From Isochrysis galbana (Eukaryota > Haptophyta > Isochrysidales > Isochrysidaceae): a stretch of 64,000 bases of DNA. The stretch covers positions 360,247 to 424,246 of the forward strand of contig CM030938.1 of assembly GCA_018136815.1 (NCBI GenBank), given 5' to 3'. A program made the position numbers and the translations under genes. The notes below the pieces were generated by a model. It did not search any database. It had not been told where the DNA came from and saw nothing but the letters and a program-made list of their open reading frames with translations. Below are positions 21,901-30,186 of the stretch, in pieces. Numbering within the stretch: the first letter of the stretch is position 1; each line of letters starts with the position of its first letter.

Positions 21901-22739
21901 GACGCGTTGGCAGAAACGTTGCCAACGCCGACGAGGGCGGCGCCCACCCCGCCAAGGACGTCCAGGTGTGCGGCCAGCCACTCCGCGCCAAAGCGCTCGG
22001 AGGCGTACGCCCACTCCACCCAAACGAGGAACGCAAGCATGACGCACCAGTGGAGCGCGAAGAGCGGCAGCGACAGCATATCCTCCCACGCAAGATTGGC
22101 GCCCAGCGGCAGGCGCGGCGGTGTGTCGCACGTGGCGGCGAGGAGCAGGACCCACGCACGCATGCCCTTGAAGGCGAAAGCCACGAGCGTCACGCCGAAG
22201 CTCGCAGCGACAATCGAGACCCACCCGTGCGCGTGCAGGAAGATGATCTGGATGATGAGCGAGGGGAGGTCCTCCGCGAGCAACGAGAGCACGGTCAGCC
22301 TGCGGAAGTGCGCGCGCTCGAGCACATTGTGTGTCAAGAAGCACATGCTCTCGGGGCAGACGAGGCTGAGCACGATGGTGGGAACGCTCTGCTCCGGACG
22401 GACGCGGAAGCTCTCGTGGAGCTCGGAGGGCGGCGGCTGGTCGTGGGTCGCGGGGGCATCGATCGCGGGGCTGCGAGCGATGCTTCCGACGACGAAGACG
22501 AGGTTGATCAGCAGGGGGACCACCGCCACGAGCGCAAAGGGATGGCGCTCGGCCGGGAATTCGAATGAGACCCAGAGTGCGAGGGCAGCGTGGAGCGAGT
22601 AGTCGAGGAAGGCGAGCCCGAGCGGGAGGAGCGTGCCTGTCAGCTCTCCCTGCTGCCGCAAGGCTGCGCTCGGCTCGCCCAGCCGCTCCGAGCGGCCGCT
22701 CAGCACGTCGAGCGCCACCTCCGGCCGCGGCGACGCCAT
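18966..22739 (-). CDS. Large polytopic membrane protein (about 1257 residues) with internal duplication
   Basis: An uninterrupted 3.8-kb ORF. The ATG at 22739 (MASPRPEV, context acgATGg) is preferred; the frame stays open 164 codons upstream through low-complexity GC sequence that is probably leader. About 15-20 hydrophobic segments are spread over the first 1050 residues. Two regions look alike: around residue 130-190 (PESMCFLTHNVLERAHFRRL, then AEDLPSLIIQIIFLHAHGW) and around residue 683-740 (PEFLGLLIDRREDVQLMRRL, then CADLPMIAALGVIHAEGY). This suggests an ancient duplication of a multi-helix module. A Pro/Ser-rich loop lies near residue 310-330. The last 250 residues are soluble-looking and Arg/Ser-rich. 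I do not recognise the family; transporter or channel roles would be guesses. Confidence 0.8.
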   Translation of the reverse strand: MASPRPEVALDVLSGRSERLGEPSAALRQQGELTGTLLPLGLAFLDYSLHAALALWVSFEFPAERHPFALVAVVPLLINLVFVVGSIARSPAIDAPATHDQPPPSELHESFRVRPEQSVPTIVLSLVCPESMCFLTHNVLERAHFRRLTVLSLLAEDLPSLIIQIIFLHAHGWVSIVAASFGVTLVAFAFKGMRAWVLLLAATCDTPPRLPLGANLAWEDMLSLPLFALHWCVMLAFLVWVEWAYASERFGAEWLAAHLDVLGGVGAALVGVGNVSANASRVELLGSNQTYPTWGSSGSELAWEYDEAGSGEFVPSAPPSSSPAMPPTAPAFPPGSLPTTVELARSLLQLCRASQDPSDCYPSFELTPLAGAQLAGWFQLRGRMRSCFIAGVFFFVLASLANLSFFLRCVGWEHRTGAFRSCLLWRHSAFAAVVGVAAIFNGGAINAISQDRIGYYEVKRVSASLALLTYGIPLLTVIGVVVSSLDCEHRPCNVYLHGSSAAAYSYLALVLTVPVVLLQLLGLLIQWATAPTDEEAIESLQGPPPDEVADAHEPPDLATRTCCGRFSFVTTLSCCVLKWTLQLVAVLTIYSNSELFSETGWLSGLGLGLAKHDPPVGINLGFTVSARRYRAVLGIFLSGMMLNVLTAVFQLGPYATWRLRRTVHNQQGLTLTSVALTMVHPEFLGLLIDRREDVQLMRRLGAVSALCADLPMIAALGVIHAEGYYRDGSWTPFIVGVVVFSSLHMGFFLARALVTAIAGHLRRPTPDGAMLHFVGVGDCISMLVSYTQIAMASATIPVCYEAWRGQTTGEVLDDRHAGMFLNCAVVMSIVLALHVLANGAMSISFLNHWSFSHEAVADSSFVAPVVFLASLIDGSALALLAVDEDGANRPKQAAAAVALPQLSISLIVVVVILVFANVDFEAMAVANGMPSRGLLQGAAFLTVTVLIWKILTFTLLFIRHRGLTADGIPSPYCHTPFVFGAQWMANRQPPEGGCPPYDAPYGRASHMMYGESTGARDRYEMTQKSGRSSRYDLPTSTGPREGYQMTRVTRTSSRSSATVRRSRPGMDAVEVMHPGNGEPLMEADCVQRAVYQMPDGVMGVFVQLPVDESQPMPFLFLPVLEVRPCARRTSSRKKAQVTIVFAANEVGDLDRDFIEASIFGEPAAARRELEIFNAAAEPPLNVPFVASPYGVDHGPHPLRSMGPDARASHIQLQPSRDASPALARSCRSTGRQLPPPAAVHRREPQIAGLSPRNSQRL

Positions 22740-22759
22740 CGTTGCGGTCCCGTCGGGCG

Positions 22760-23792
22760 CACCCCTCGAGTGGCGGAGAGATGGCCTTCTGTGGGTGAAA
22801 GAAGTGGCGGCGCCAGCGGCGGCGGTGGGGGTGGGGCGAGACTTGCGGCGCGAAACGGCGACGAACCGCGCGCGGCGAGGCGAGATGAGGCCCCGCGCGG
22901 GGGGGGGGAGGGGGAGGGCTGGGGGAGATCGTGGGAGGCGCGCGGGGGAGATTGTGTGCCGCGCGGGGGGGGGGGGGGCGGGAAGGGCGGGCGGGGGGGG
23001 CGCCCCCTCCCCCCGCCCCCCCCGCGCCGCCCCCGCGCCTGGAGAAGGCCGAGAGAGAGAGAAACCGTCCGACGGAGGAGGAGGAGAGAGGGGAAACGGC
23101 GGCTGCTCTGGTGTAGACAGTGGGGAGGGGGGGGGCGCCCACTCATAGCGTAACGGCTGGTACTCTTCTATAGAGAGTGGGGGGGGGGGGGGCTGGGGGG
23201 AGGGAGGGGACAGGCCGCCGCCGTCGCCCAATCGGTGGGACCGGCAGAGAGTGGAGAGAGAGAGAAAGGAGCGGCAATCAGAAGAGAGACGTGTGTGGAG
23301 CTCCTCTCGGCCATCCGAGAGAAGAGAGCGTGGACGAGAGAAGAGAGAGAGAGAGGGGGGTGGGGGGGGAGAGAGAGGAAGAGAGGGTGAGAGAGGAGGA
23401 AGAGAGGGCCGCGCCGCGTCTCTGTTGTCGGGGGGGTGGCGGCGGGGGGCGAGGGGTGGGACCCACTACACTCCCTCCTCTCCCCTCTCTCTCTCCTTCT
23501 CCTCCCCCCTCTCCCTTCTCCCCTCCTCGCCCCGCCACCCCTCTCTTCTCTCTCTTCTCTCTCTCCCTCTTCCCCCCCCCCCCTTCCCCCCCCCGCGCGT
23601 GAGGCCCCCCCCCCATCGGTACACCAACCGCCCGAAGCCTTCCCCCGCCGCCGCCGCCGCCGCCGCCTTTCCCACCGCCGCGATCCGCAGCAGCCGCCCC
23701 AGCTCCCTCTCCGCAGCTCTCTCGCCCCAGCTCTCTCGCCCCAGCTCTCTCCCCCTCTCCCTCCCCACCCCACCAACGCGCGCCCTCCCCCC
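22760..23792. promoter_or_regulatory. Divergent intergenic region with purine and pyrimidine tracts
   Basis: This 1-kb region separates the minus-strand membrane protein from the plus-strand lipase. It holds poly-G runs, a GA-rich block (23230-23420) and a CT-rich block (23462-23600) that is a pyrimidine tract on the sense strand of the lipase gene. It must contain two promoters, but I see no TATA box. Confidence 0.45.
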
Positions 23793-25945
23793 ATGAACCC
23801 GCCCTCCTCACCCTTCCCCTCCGCTTCCTTTGTGAGCTCTCGTCGCTCGGGCCGCACACACCGACGGCCACCTCTCGGCTATGCGTGCTACGGCGGAGGA
23901 AACCACGCGCTCATCACCGCATTCGGCTCGTTCCGAGGCCTTGCCGCGCACCAGCTGCCGGGCGGGGGCTCGCCCGTTGAGGCGCTTGGCCTGCTCTCCT
24001 CCAACTCGGGCGGATCGTGGTTCAACTTCCCCTTCATGTTTGCCGGCTTCAACGCCGACGCTCCAAAGGGACAGCAGCACACGCCCATCGCCACCCTGCT
24101 CAACGTCCGAACAGAAGGAGGCCGGCCAAGTGCGAGACCATTTCCGGCGGAGATCAATGCGGCAGATCTTGAGCAGCTGTCCTCCGACGTACTCGCCTAC
24201 ACGCTAACACTCGACCCAAGCTGGTTCCAGCTCTGCCCCCTCTTACTCTCGCTCTTCACATCAGCCATCTTGCCCTTCCACCAGTTGTGGCTCAGCTACA
24301 TCTACAACTGCTACTTCAAACCGCTCGGTATCCCCAAGGGCAAGTACTTCACTGAGTCGGAGGAGGAGGCCAAAGCAATTGTCGCCACCAACCCACACCT
24401 GCAGCTCTCCGACTTTATCTGGCCGCGCAACGGCCCAATCCCTGTGGCGGTTGCAACCATGATGGCGCCGTCCGACTCGCTCGACGCCTCTACAAGGCGG
24501 ATTCTTGCGGCCGGCCGCTACCTTTGGGACCAAAACCTGGGCGGTGAACCCGGTTTCATACGGCCCGACGTGCACGGCTCGATCCTAGTTCCCGTGCTTG
24601 AGGCACGCGAGGCGGGCGGGGGTGTCACGTGCGTGCCGCAGACCTTCTCCCCTCTGCTCGCAGGCACGCGGTACGAGTCGCAGCGGCACGGCGAGCCCTA
24701 CGTGATGGACGCAGGTGGCAGCTGCGTGGGCAAACCGCTGCTGCTACCGATCCGAGAAGTGCCGCCGCACAAGTTTGTGAAGCGATCTCTGTGTCTGTCC
24801 TGCACCACAAGCGAGCGCCTCTCCGTTGAGGTTGTGGCCGCTGCATCGAGTGCTGCGTACGAGATGGCCGGCGGGTTCGCTTGGGCAAAGTGCAAGCCGG
24901 CCGACTTCGAAGTGGAGCGGTCGTTGAGGTCACTGGCGATCCAGCTCAAGGCGGGCGTGACGCCAATCCACCAGCGAGAACAGGGCGTGACGACCCAGGA
25001 GGAGCGCAGTCTGAGCTTTGGGTAAGGCGGCGCTGACACTCACACCACGCCAACGACACGCCTGCCGATCCCAAAGCCAGCCTTTATGACGCTGCACATT
25101 CCGGGGGTCGCAGCTCTCCGCCACCAGTGCACTGCACCCGCATCCCAACCCATCCTTGCCAACGCGTGGCCCCTGCCCACCCACACAGCGACGGCGCACT
25201 GATCGACAACACGGCCATCATCGCCCAATTACAGCACCGCACACGGCACATCATCTTCGCCAACACGCCGTACAAGCCGTACAGTCAGATCTACGCAAAG
25301 GTACACGACGGTTCGCATACGAGCGAAGAAGCGCGCCTGAATGCGTGGCTCACCGCCGACCCCTTCGGTCACGCCTTTTACGCCCTCTTCGGCTACATTG
25401 CCGACTCACCCGTCATGATCGAGAACGCCTCGCGCATGATCTCTGTTGTCTTTGCCGACGGTCGCGCGCGGCTGACCGAGTTGATGACCAACCTGGACCG
25501 CCTGTATGAAGCAGGCAAGCCGATGGTGTACACACTCAAAAACTTGCACGTGATCGAGAATCCCTTTTGGGGCGTAGAACCACATGTATGCGACCTAACC
25601 ATCATCAACTATTACCTTATCCCAGCTTTCGGACGTGCGGTGGGCGCCGCCGATAACCCGGTGGTCTACAACGAGACGACCGGCCGCTTTGATAAACCGT
25701 ATGACAATGTGCCCGAGCTGCAAATTGCTGGCGAGAACTTCAAGCCAGGCTCCTTTTTCAAGCGTGGCCCGTGCGGTGTACCCGAGCTCAATCTCGCCGC
25801 CTACACCACTGGGCAGATTAACCTCACCAGCTATCTCGCCACGTGGACCATCAACGAGGCATGGGAGCCAATCGTTCTCGACCGCGAAGCTGTCTTTGAG
25901 GGTTTTGCTGCTGTATTCAGCCGAGGAATACATGAAGAGCTGTAG
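23793..25945 (+). CDS. Patatin/cPLA2-like acyl hydrolase
   Basis: Two exons (23793-25021 and 25189-25945) encode about 661 residues. The ATG at 23793 opens MNPPSSPFPSASF. Near residue 35 YACYGGGNHALITAFG has the layout of the glycine-rich oxyanion loop of patatin/cPLA2 enzymes. SNSGGSWFNFPFMF near residue 72 is the candidate nucleophile elbow. Exon 2 begins GDGALIDNTAIIAQL, the catalytic-Asp motif (DG[GA]..DN) of the Ser-Asp dyad. The intron (25022-25188, 167 bp) is phase 2, donor GG|GTAAGG and acceptor ACACAG|CGACGG; splicing it creates the DGA motif. Such enzymes cleave acyl chains from membrane lipids. A hydrophobic segment lies near residue 150 (LCPLLLSLFTSAILPF). Family placement is good; substrate is unknown. 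Confidence 0.75.
25022..25188 (+). other. Intron of the patatin/cPLA2-like gene
   Basis: 167-bp GT-AG phase-2 intron. Without splicing the first exon would end in TAA at 25023-25025; with it the frame enters the catalytic DG[AG] motif. Confidence 0.85.
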
Positions 25946-26625
25946 CCGTGCGGTCCTCGAGCATCGTGCGCGTCCAGCTCGCCTGCAGCCACGCCCGCTA
26001 CAAGGCACTACCCACCGCTAGCCCATTCTTGCCTTACTGCTCGTTATACTTGGACGAGTGGCAACAATGGCCGTGGGATCGCACGTGGCTCGGGGATCTC
26101 CAACCCTGTTGGCAGGGTTCAAGTTCGTGCATGCCTATTTATGATTGGGGTCTCTTTCTAGCTCTTTACCGACAAGAGTTGCTCCTCAGGTGATGACCGG
26201 AAAGATCCACCATTGAGGTACCGATGCACCAAAAACTCCCTTTATCAGGGAAGACGTGTCGAGTGGTTGTTGGTTGCGCTTGCAAGGGCTAATAATAAAT
26301 TCCTTAATGTTCTCGCCGCGCACGCGACTTGCAACTTTGTTGCGGGTAGCGGGAGCGTCTGTCCCTTCGCCCGAGAGGGTCGGTCTCCCCCCCTTCCCTT
26401 CCGTCCGCCGGGGTCCTCCGAAGATCCATTCGGTACGAAGGCCAACCTCAACGGCCTTCCCCAACTTTCGCCCCCCCCCCCCCCTTGGCCTTTGGTAGAG
26501 GTGGGGGAGGCTGGGTTTAAAAAAAACTCTTGTTGATCCGGAGGCCCACATTTTTTTATCGTCGGACCGGGGGAAGATTTCCCCTAGTCTCTCTCCCCGC
26601 TCGATTCCGAATCCGAGGCAGAGCG
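25946..26625. other. 3' flank, no gene seen
   Basis: Sequence after the lipase stop codon. The distal part (26220-26600) contains poly-C and poly-T runs and probably belongs to the element that carries the ORF at 26626. Confidence 0.35.
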
Positions 26626-27102
26626 ATGGCGACCGACCCGCCTGGCACAGGCCGACCTTCGCCTTCGCCGCGCTCCAGCGAGAGCACGGCGGCGGTCAGC
26701 CCTCCCTTGTCGCTGGTGTCCGGACTAAGTGGTCCGGGGACACCAGACGGCTGTCTCACCGGCGTTTCATGCCACCTCACTCGGCGGCCGATTTCCGATT
26801 TCTGCTTGACCTGCCCACGCAGCATGGCCGCCAGCCCCACCCCACACCACTTCCAACCCCAACCTGAGGAGGATGACACCAGCTTGCCTACGCGCTCCTA
26901 CGCGCAGAACCCCATCTAGACTATTGGTACGCTTCCTCCCAACCCCGCCGACTACCCACCCGCGCGCTCGGTCGGGAATCGTGGCGAGCATTGCCATACA
27001 GCCCTCTTCGCGCGCTGCGCTGCCGCCGCAGGACTTACTGTGCCATCTACCGAGGCGGTCGCCGAGTACATCGCGTTCGCGGACTCGTTGACGCCGGGGT
27101 AG
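26626..27102 (+). pseudogene. Element ORF with internal stop, possible tyrosine-recombinase N-terminal domain
   Basis: From ATG 26626 (MATDPPGTGRPSPSP) a Ser/Pro-rich frame runs to TAG at 26917-26919 and, in the same frame, continues to TAG at 27100-27102. The second part reads FARCAAAAGLTVPSTEAVAE then YIAFADSLTPG. This resembles the SAM-like core-binding domain of phage-integrase-type tyrosine recombinases found in DIRS and Crypton elements. The catalytic domain is absent downstream. The assignment rests on a short motif only. Confidence 0.3.
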
Positions 27103-27224
27103 CGCAGACTCTCAAGAGACTTCTTGGCCGTCTAGCACGAGCGCCTCTTTGCACCAAGCGCGCCCGGTCGCGTTCGAAAGTTGGGCATTTCAGCCCATTC
27201 GGCCGGGTGACGTTAGCGTAGTTG

Positions 27225-27342
27225 TCGGCGGTTCTAGCCGAATCTGTCGTGTGGGCAAAGAGTAGCGCTTTGCTCAGTATAGTGAATCTTTCAAGTGTCC
27301 TTATCAATACCGACTCTTTCGAGAATGTGATGCCCGCTTGCG
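27225..27342 (-). pseudogene. Retroelement-like fragment (KALLFAHTTDSARTAD)
   Basis: The minus strand reads IRTLERFTILSKALLFAHTT followed by DSARTAD. The plus strand at 51625-51735 reads the related ILIRIIERYAALCKALLFAY then QTDSARTAQ. Conservation at protein level in two places indicates a dispersed element protein of unknown type. The 51-kb copy continues, after a frame shift, to a C-terminus. Confidence 0.4.
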
Positions 27343-27473
27343 CTTGCCCGCCTTCCTCTGCTGACGGGCTTCAGCCCGTCAGCACCTCCGAAGTCGTCTC
27401 CTCCGCCGCGCCTGCCGCCGACATGCCTCCTTCCTCATTGCCCTCAGGCCCTATGGGCCACTCCAATTCGTCA
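27343..27473 (+). repeat. Dispersed repeat family B, copy 2
   Basis: 131 bp with only a handful of differences from 13783-13913, with the same ends and the same open frame. Confidence 0.65.
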
Positions 27474-27787
27474 AGGAGCAACCATACAATGCCATACACC
27501 ATACACCATACAGCATAAGAATAAGCACTCTGCCACATGCCGTGCGAGTAGCGGATAATTGGTTAAGATTTTTTATGCAATATTTTTTTGCGTCAGCCTA
27601 CTCATACGTGGAAGCATCCTGCGACGCAGTACGATCGTGCTCCCAGCCTCGGATGCCGTCCGCCCGCTAACCGCTAAGGCAGCACGCGGGATTGGGAAAG
27701 CGGCAATCGCCATGTGTGCTCGACACGTACAGTGCCTTGACAGGAACGCCCCGATGCGGGCTCACGCCGCCGAGCGCCTTGCAGGGC
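27474..27787. other. 3' flank of the FrnE-like gene; family I copy at 27510-27580
   Basis: On the minus strand this is the 3' UTR region of the FrnE-like gene, where a eukaryotic SECIS element would be expected if the gene encodes selenocysteine. I searched for an ATGA...AA...GA core by eye and found no convincing stem. At 27510-27580 the family I block (gccgtgcgagtagcgg) is present. Confidence 0.35.
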
Positions 27788-28429
27788 TCACTCCTTCTCT
27801 CCCGAAACTTCTGCAAAGTGCTCTAGGATGGCAAGCCATCTCTTTGTATCCTGCGCACCCGAAAAGCTGTACGCCCCCTTCTGAATTGAGTAGAAAGGGA
27901 CGCTGCGCACGCGCTCACCGGTATCAGAGCACACGCCATGGAGTACCTCTATGGTCTCCTCGGCACCTTCGTCACTCATGGCGTAGGCCGCGCCCCCCGG
28001 CACAGCCGCTCGTTCGGCGGCCGCGGCGACTGTCTCACGCAGCGAGAGGTTCTCGCCCTCCTCATAGCACATGCGGAAGCACTCATGCTTGAACTCAGCG
28101 TCGCGCCCATGCCTCGCCGCGTGGAGGAGCGTGCGCGAGGCGTGAAATGTGTTTGGCCAGGTGGTCCAGTGGGCGAATGGCGCGCCCTCCTGAGCCCCCG
28201 CCGCGCGCAGTGAGCGCGTCCACGCGTCGGAGCCCCAGCGCCGTTTGTTGTACTCGAGGTAGCTCTCTCCGCCCGCCGCCGTGCGCGAGTCGATCATGAA
28301 GGGGCGGTAAGAGACGTGCACAGAGATGTGGGCCGGCAGGCGGCGGATCGCTGCGTCCAGCCGCACTTTGCCCACCCAGCACCAGGGTCACGCCACGTCC
28401 GAGAAGCAGAGTACCTCGAGCAGCACCAT
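27788..28429 (-). CDS. FrnE-like DsbA-family oxidoreductase with in-frame UGA at the CxxC site (candidate selenoprotein)
   Basis: Reading from ATG 28429, 214 codons end at TGA 27788-27790. Residues 1-13 (MVLLEVLCFSDVA) are followed by TGA (28388-28390) and then PWCWVGKVRLDAAI. In the FrnE/DsbA family (thioredoxin fold) this is the SD..CPWC..GK site, so the TGA replaces exactly the first catalytic cysteine. The rest is intact and typical of FrnE: YRPFMIDSRTAAGGESYLEY, RRWGSDAWT, FRMCYEEGENLS, SDEGAEE and the cis-Pro region VRSVPFYSI...YSFSGAQD. FrnE proteins are thiol-disulfide oxidoreductases, cytosolic or organellar. A single UGA precisely at the redox cysteine with an otherwise clean frame points to selenocysteine (UxxC); a nonsense mutation or base error is the alternative. 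No SECIS was recognised by eye. Confidence 0.72.
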
Positions 28430-28579
28430 CGCGTACGCGCCTCGCCACACCACTTACTTCTTCATTCTTTCTTCACACCACCTACTTCTTCTTCATTTAT
28501 TCGGCCGTTCCTTCTACAGGCTTGCGCTTCGTGCACGTGCCCGCTTCGCGGGCGTGCCCCTGTCCCCCCCTAGCTCCCC

Positions 28580-28915
28580 ATGGCCCCAAGGAAGCCTGCC
28601 ACCAAGCCTGTGCCCGCCCCTGGCCACTACACCGTCCAGGCCCGCGATGCCCGAGCGATTGAGCGCGCCGCGACCGTCGAGGACGTCAGGAAAGCGGCAG
28701 AGTACTGCCGCGCGAACGACGTTGGCGTCAAAGCCGCGCTGGCAACGGGGTTGTTCCCCCATGCAACGCGCTCTCGGGTTGCGGGGGAACTGCAGCGGCA
28801 CTCCTCAAGCCAGGAAGTGGTCCGGGATGCGAACCAGCAGCTTCTCACGAATGCCGAGCGCACAAAGCTTGCACATTGGATACTGACCGTGGTTGGGGGC
28901 GGGAGGGAAATGCTT
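28580..28915 (+). pseudogene. Pogo/CENP-B-like transposase N-terminal fragment
   Basis: The plus strand reads EDVRKAAEYCRANDVGVKAA and, further on, LLTNAERTKLAHWILTVVGG. This is the layout of the N-terminal helix-turn-helix plus LT..E...L..WI segment of pogo/Tigger-type DDE transposases. A related fragment is at 55166-55590 (EDVRKAVEHCRA and LTNSER). It is cut off at about 28915, where a reverse-transcriptase fragment on the other strand begins. No DDE catalytic domain is present. Confidence 0.45.
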
Positions 28916-28916
28916 A

Positions 28917-29216
28917 CATTTGCTTTGTTAGACACCAGTATCCCCAGCACGAGGTGGCAAAGAAAACGCATTTCGACATCTTGCAAGTGAGGCCCGCCCA
29001 GATGAGACGTTCCAAGACAAGATCAAGACGGTGTAACATTTGTTGGAATGACGACTCTTCCCTGGCCTGCAGCGAGTCACCTACGCCTGTCGACCAGGCG
29101 CCGACATCATCCAAGTATGGCATACAAATCTCCCATGCCAGCGGCGCGGCGACTGGAACACGCGGCGTGATCTTGAAGTCAAAGCGATGCTTGGGTCCCG
29201 CCACCCAGTCGTAAAC
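28917..29216 (-). pseudogene. Ty3/gypsy-type reverse transcriptase fragment
   Basis: The minus strand encodes MPYLDDVGAWSTGV, the YxDD catalytic box of reverse transcriptase, followed by FQQMLHRLDLVLERLIWAGL and TCKMSKCVFFATSCWGYWC. The order YLDD - thumb-like helix - AGL.CK..KC.F is characteristic of Ty3/gypsy (Metaviridae) polymerases. Upstream text (HRFDFKITPRVPVAAPLAWE) is degraded and downstream it is truncated. No protease, RNase H or integrase is attached. Confidence 0.6.
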
Positions 29217-29282
29217 TGGCCTCGACGTGATGCGGATTTCCCATTCGCCGTCTGCAATGCGCACGGACGAGTAGTGCCCCTC

Positions 29283-29371
29283 CCCCCTCACGCGGAAAGT
29301 TGTCAGATTGGGGTGCGCGGGAGGTGCTCGCTTTTCGAGGGCTAATCTGACAACGTTCCGCGTGAGGGGGG
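29283..29371. repeat. Inverted repeat capable of a long hairpin
   Basis: cccctcacgcggaa.gttgtcagatt (29283-29309) pairs with aatctgacaac.ttccgcgtgagggg (29344-29371), about 25 matched positions around a loop of about 35 bp. Confidence 0.75.
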
Positions 29372-30186
29372 AAGGGGGGAAAACAACAACTTCCCGGGGT
29401 CGATGCACGACTCGGGGAGGAGGGCTGCACGAGCGTGCGGCATTCCCCAGAAAGTTGTTTGTTTCCCCCCCCCCCGTCGCCCCCGTCGGATCGTCCGTCC
29501 ACAATTTCCCTCTCCCTCGCATCGTCCCTATCTATCGGTCCGTCTCCCCTCTCCTCTCCCTCTCCTCTCTCCTCTCCTCTCCCCCCAGAGAGATTATATA
29601 TTATATATACTAGCATGGAGATATATATTAACAGATTTCTATAGAGTTCACTTTGACAACATTAAATTCGAGAGTAAACAAGTCATAAGAAAAAAAACCT
29701 TTTAATATTCCCGCCTCACACGTGGCACTGGGTCACACCTTCGTAGTCACGCCCATTCCCCTTCCTCACCCTCATTTCCCGCCTTGCGGCAACTCCCCCC
29801 GTGCTCTACTTAGGGGCCCGGGTCATGTGGGGGGTTCGAGTTGGGCGGAGTGCGCAGTGCGCCTGTCCTCAGAAGTGTGTACTCGCCTTCCTCCTGGCCA
29901 CCGCTGAGTGACTTGCATATCCTAGGTGCTTTTTGGAGTGCACGAGGGGGAGGCGCCGCAAGGCAAGTTGTTGAGGGATAGGAGAGGAGTGAAGGCGTGG
30001 TAGCATAGCACGTTACTAGGCCACGCGTGAGGCGAGAATATTAAAAGGTTTTTCTTTACATCAAGCGAACAAGGACTATCGATAGCTATGGACCATCCGC
30101 ACGTTTCCCTTTGCACTAGCGCATTCTAGCAATGATTTACATTACGTGTAACCGACGAGCACACTGGCCGTATGTACTGTTTCAAG
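29372..30186. other. No gene seen
   Basis: C-rich, then AT-rich sequence. Around 29643-29690 the plus strand reads VHFDNIKFESKQVI, similar to HYDNINFSEESIL at 51608-51650, so a further fragment of that element may lie here. The end near 30187 should contain the 3' UTR of the next minus-strand gene. Confidence 0.35.

Noticed and set aside
22740-23231. 164-codon N-terminal extension of the large membrane protein
   Set aside because: Pure Pro/Ser/Arg low complexity over poly-G and GA tracts; the ATG at 22739 with a good context is a more natural start.
27474-27787. ATGA and GTGA words as a SECIS core for the FrnE-like gene
   Set aside because: The required stem around the quartet and the apical AA loop could not be paired by eye, so no SECIS is claimed.
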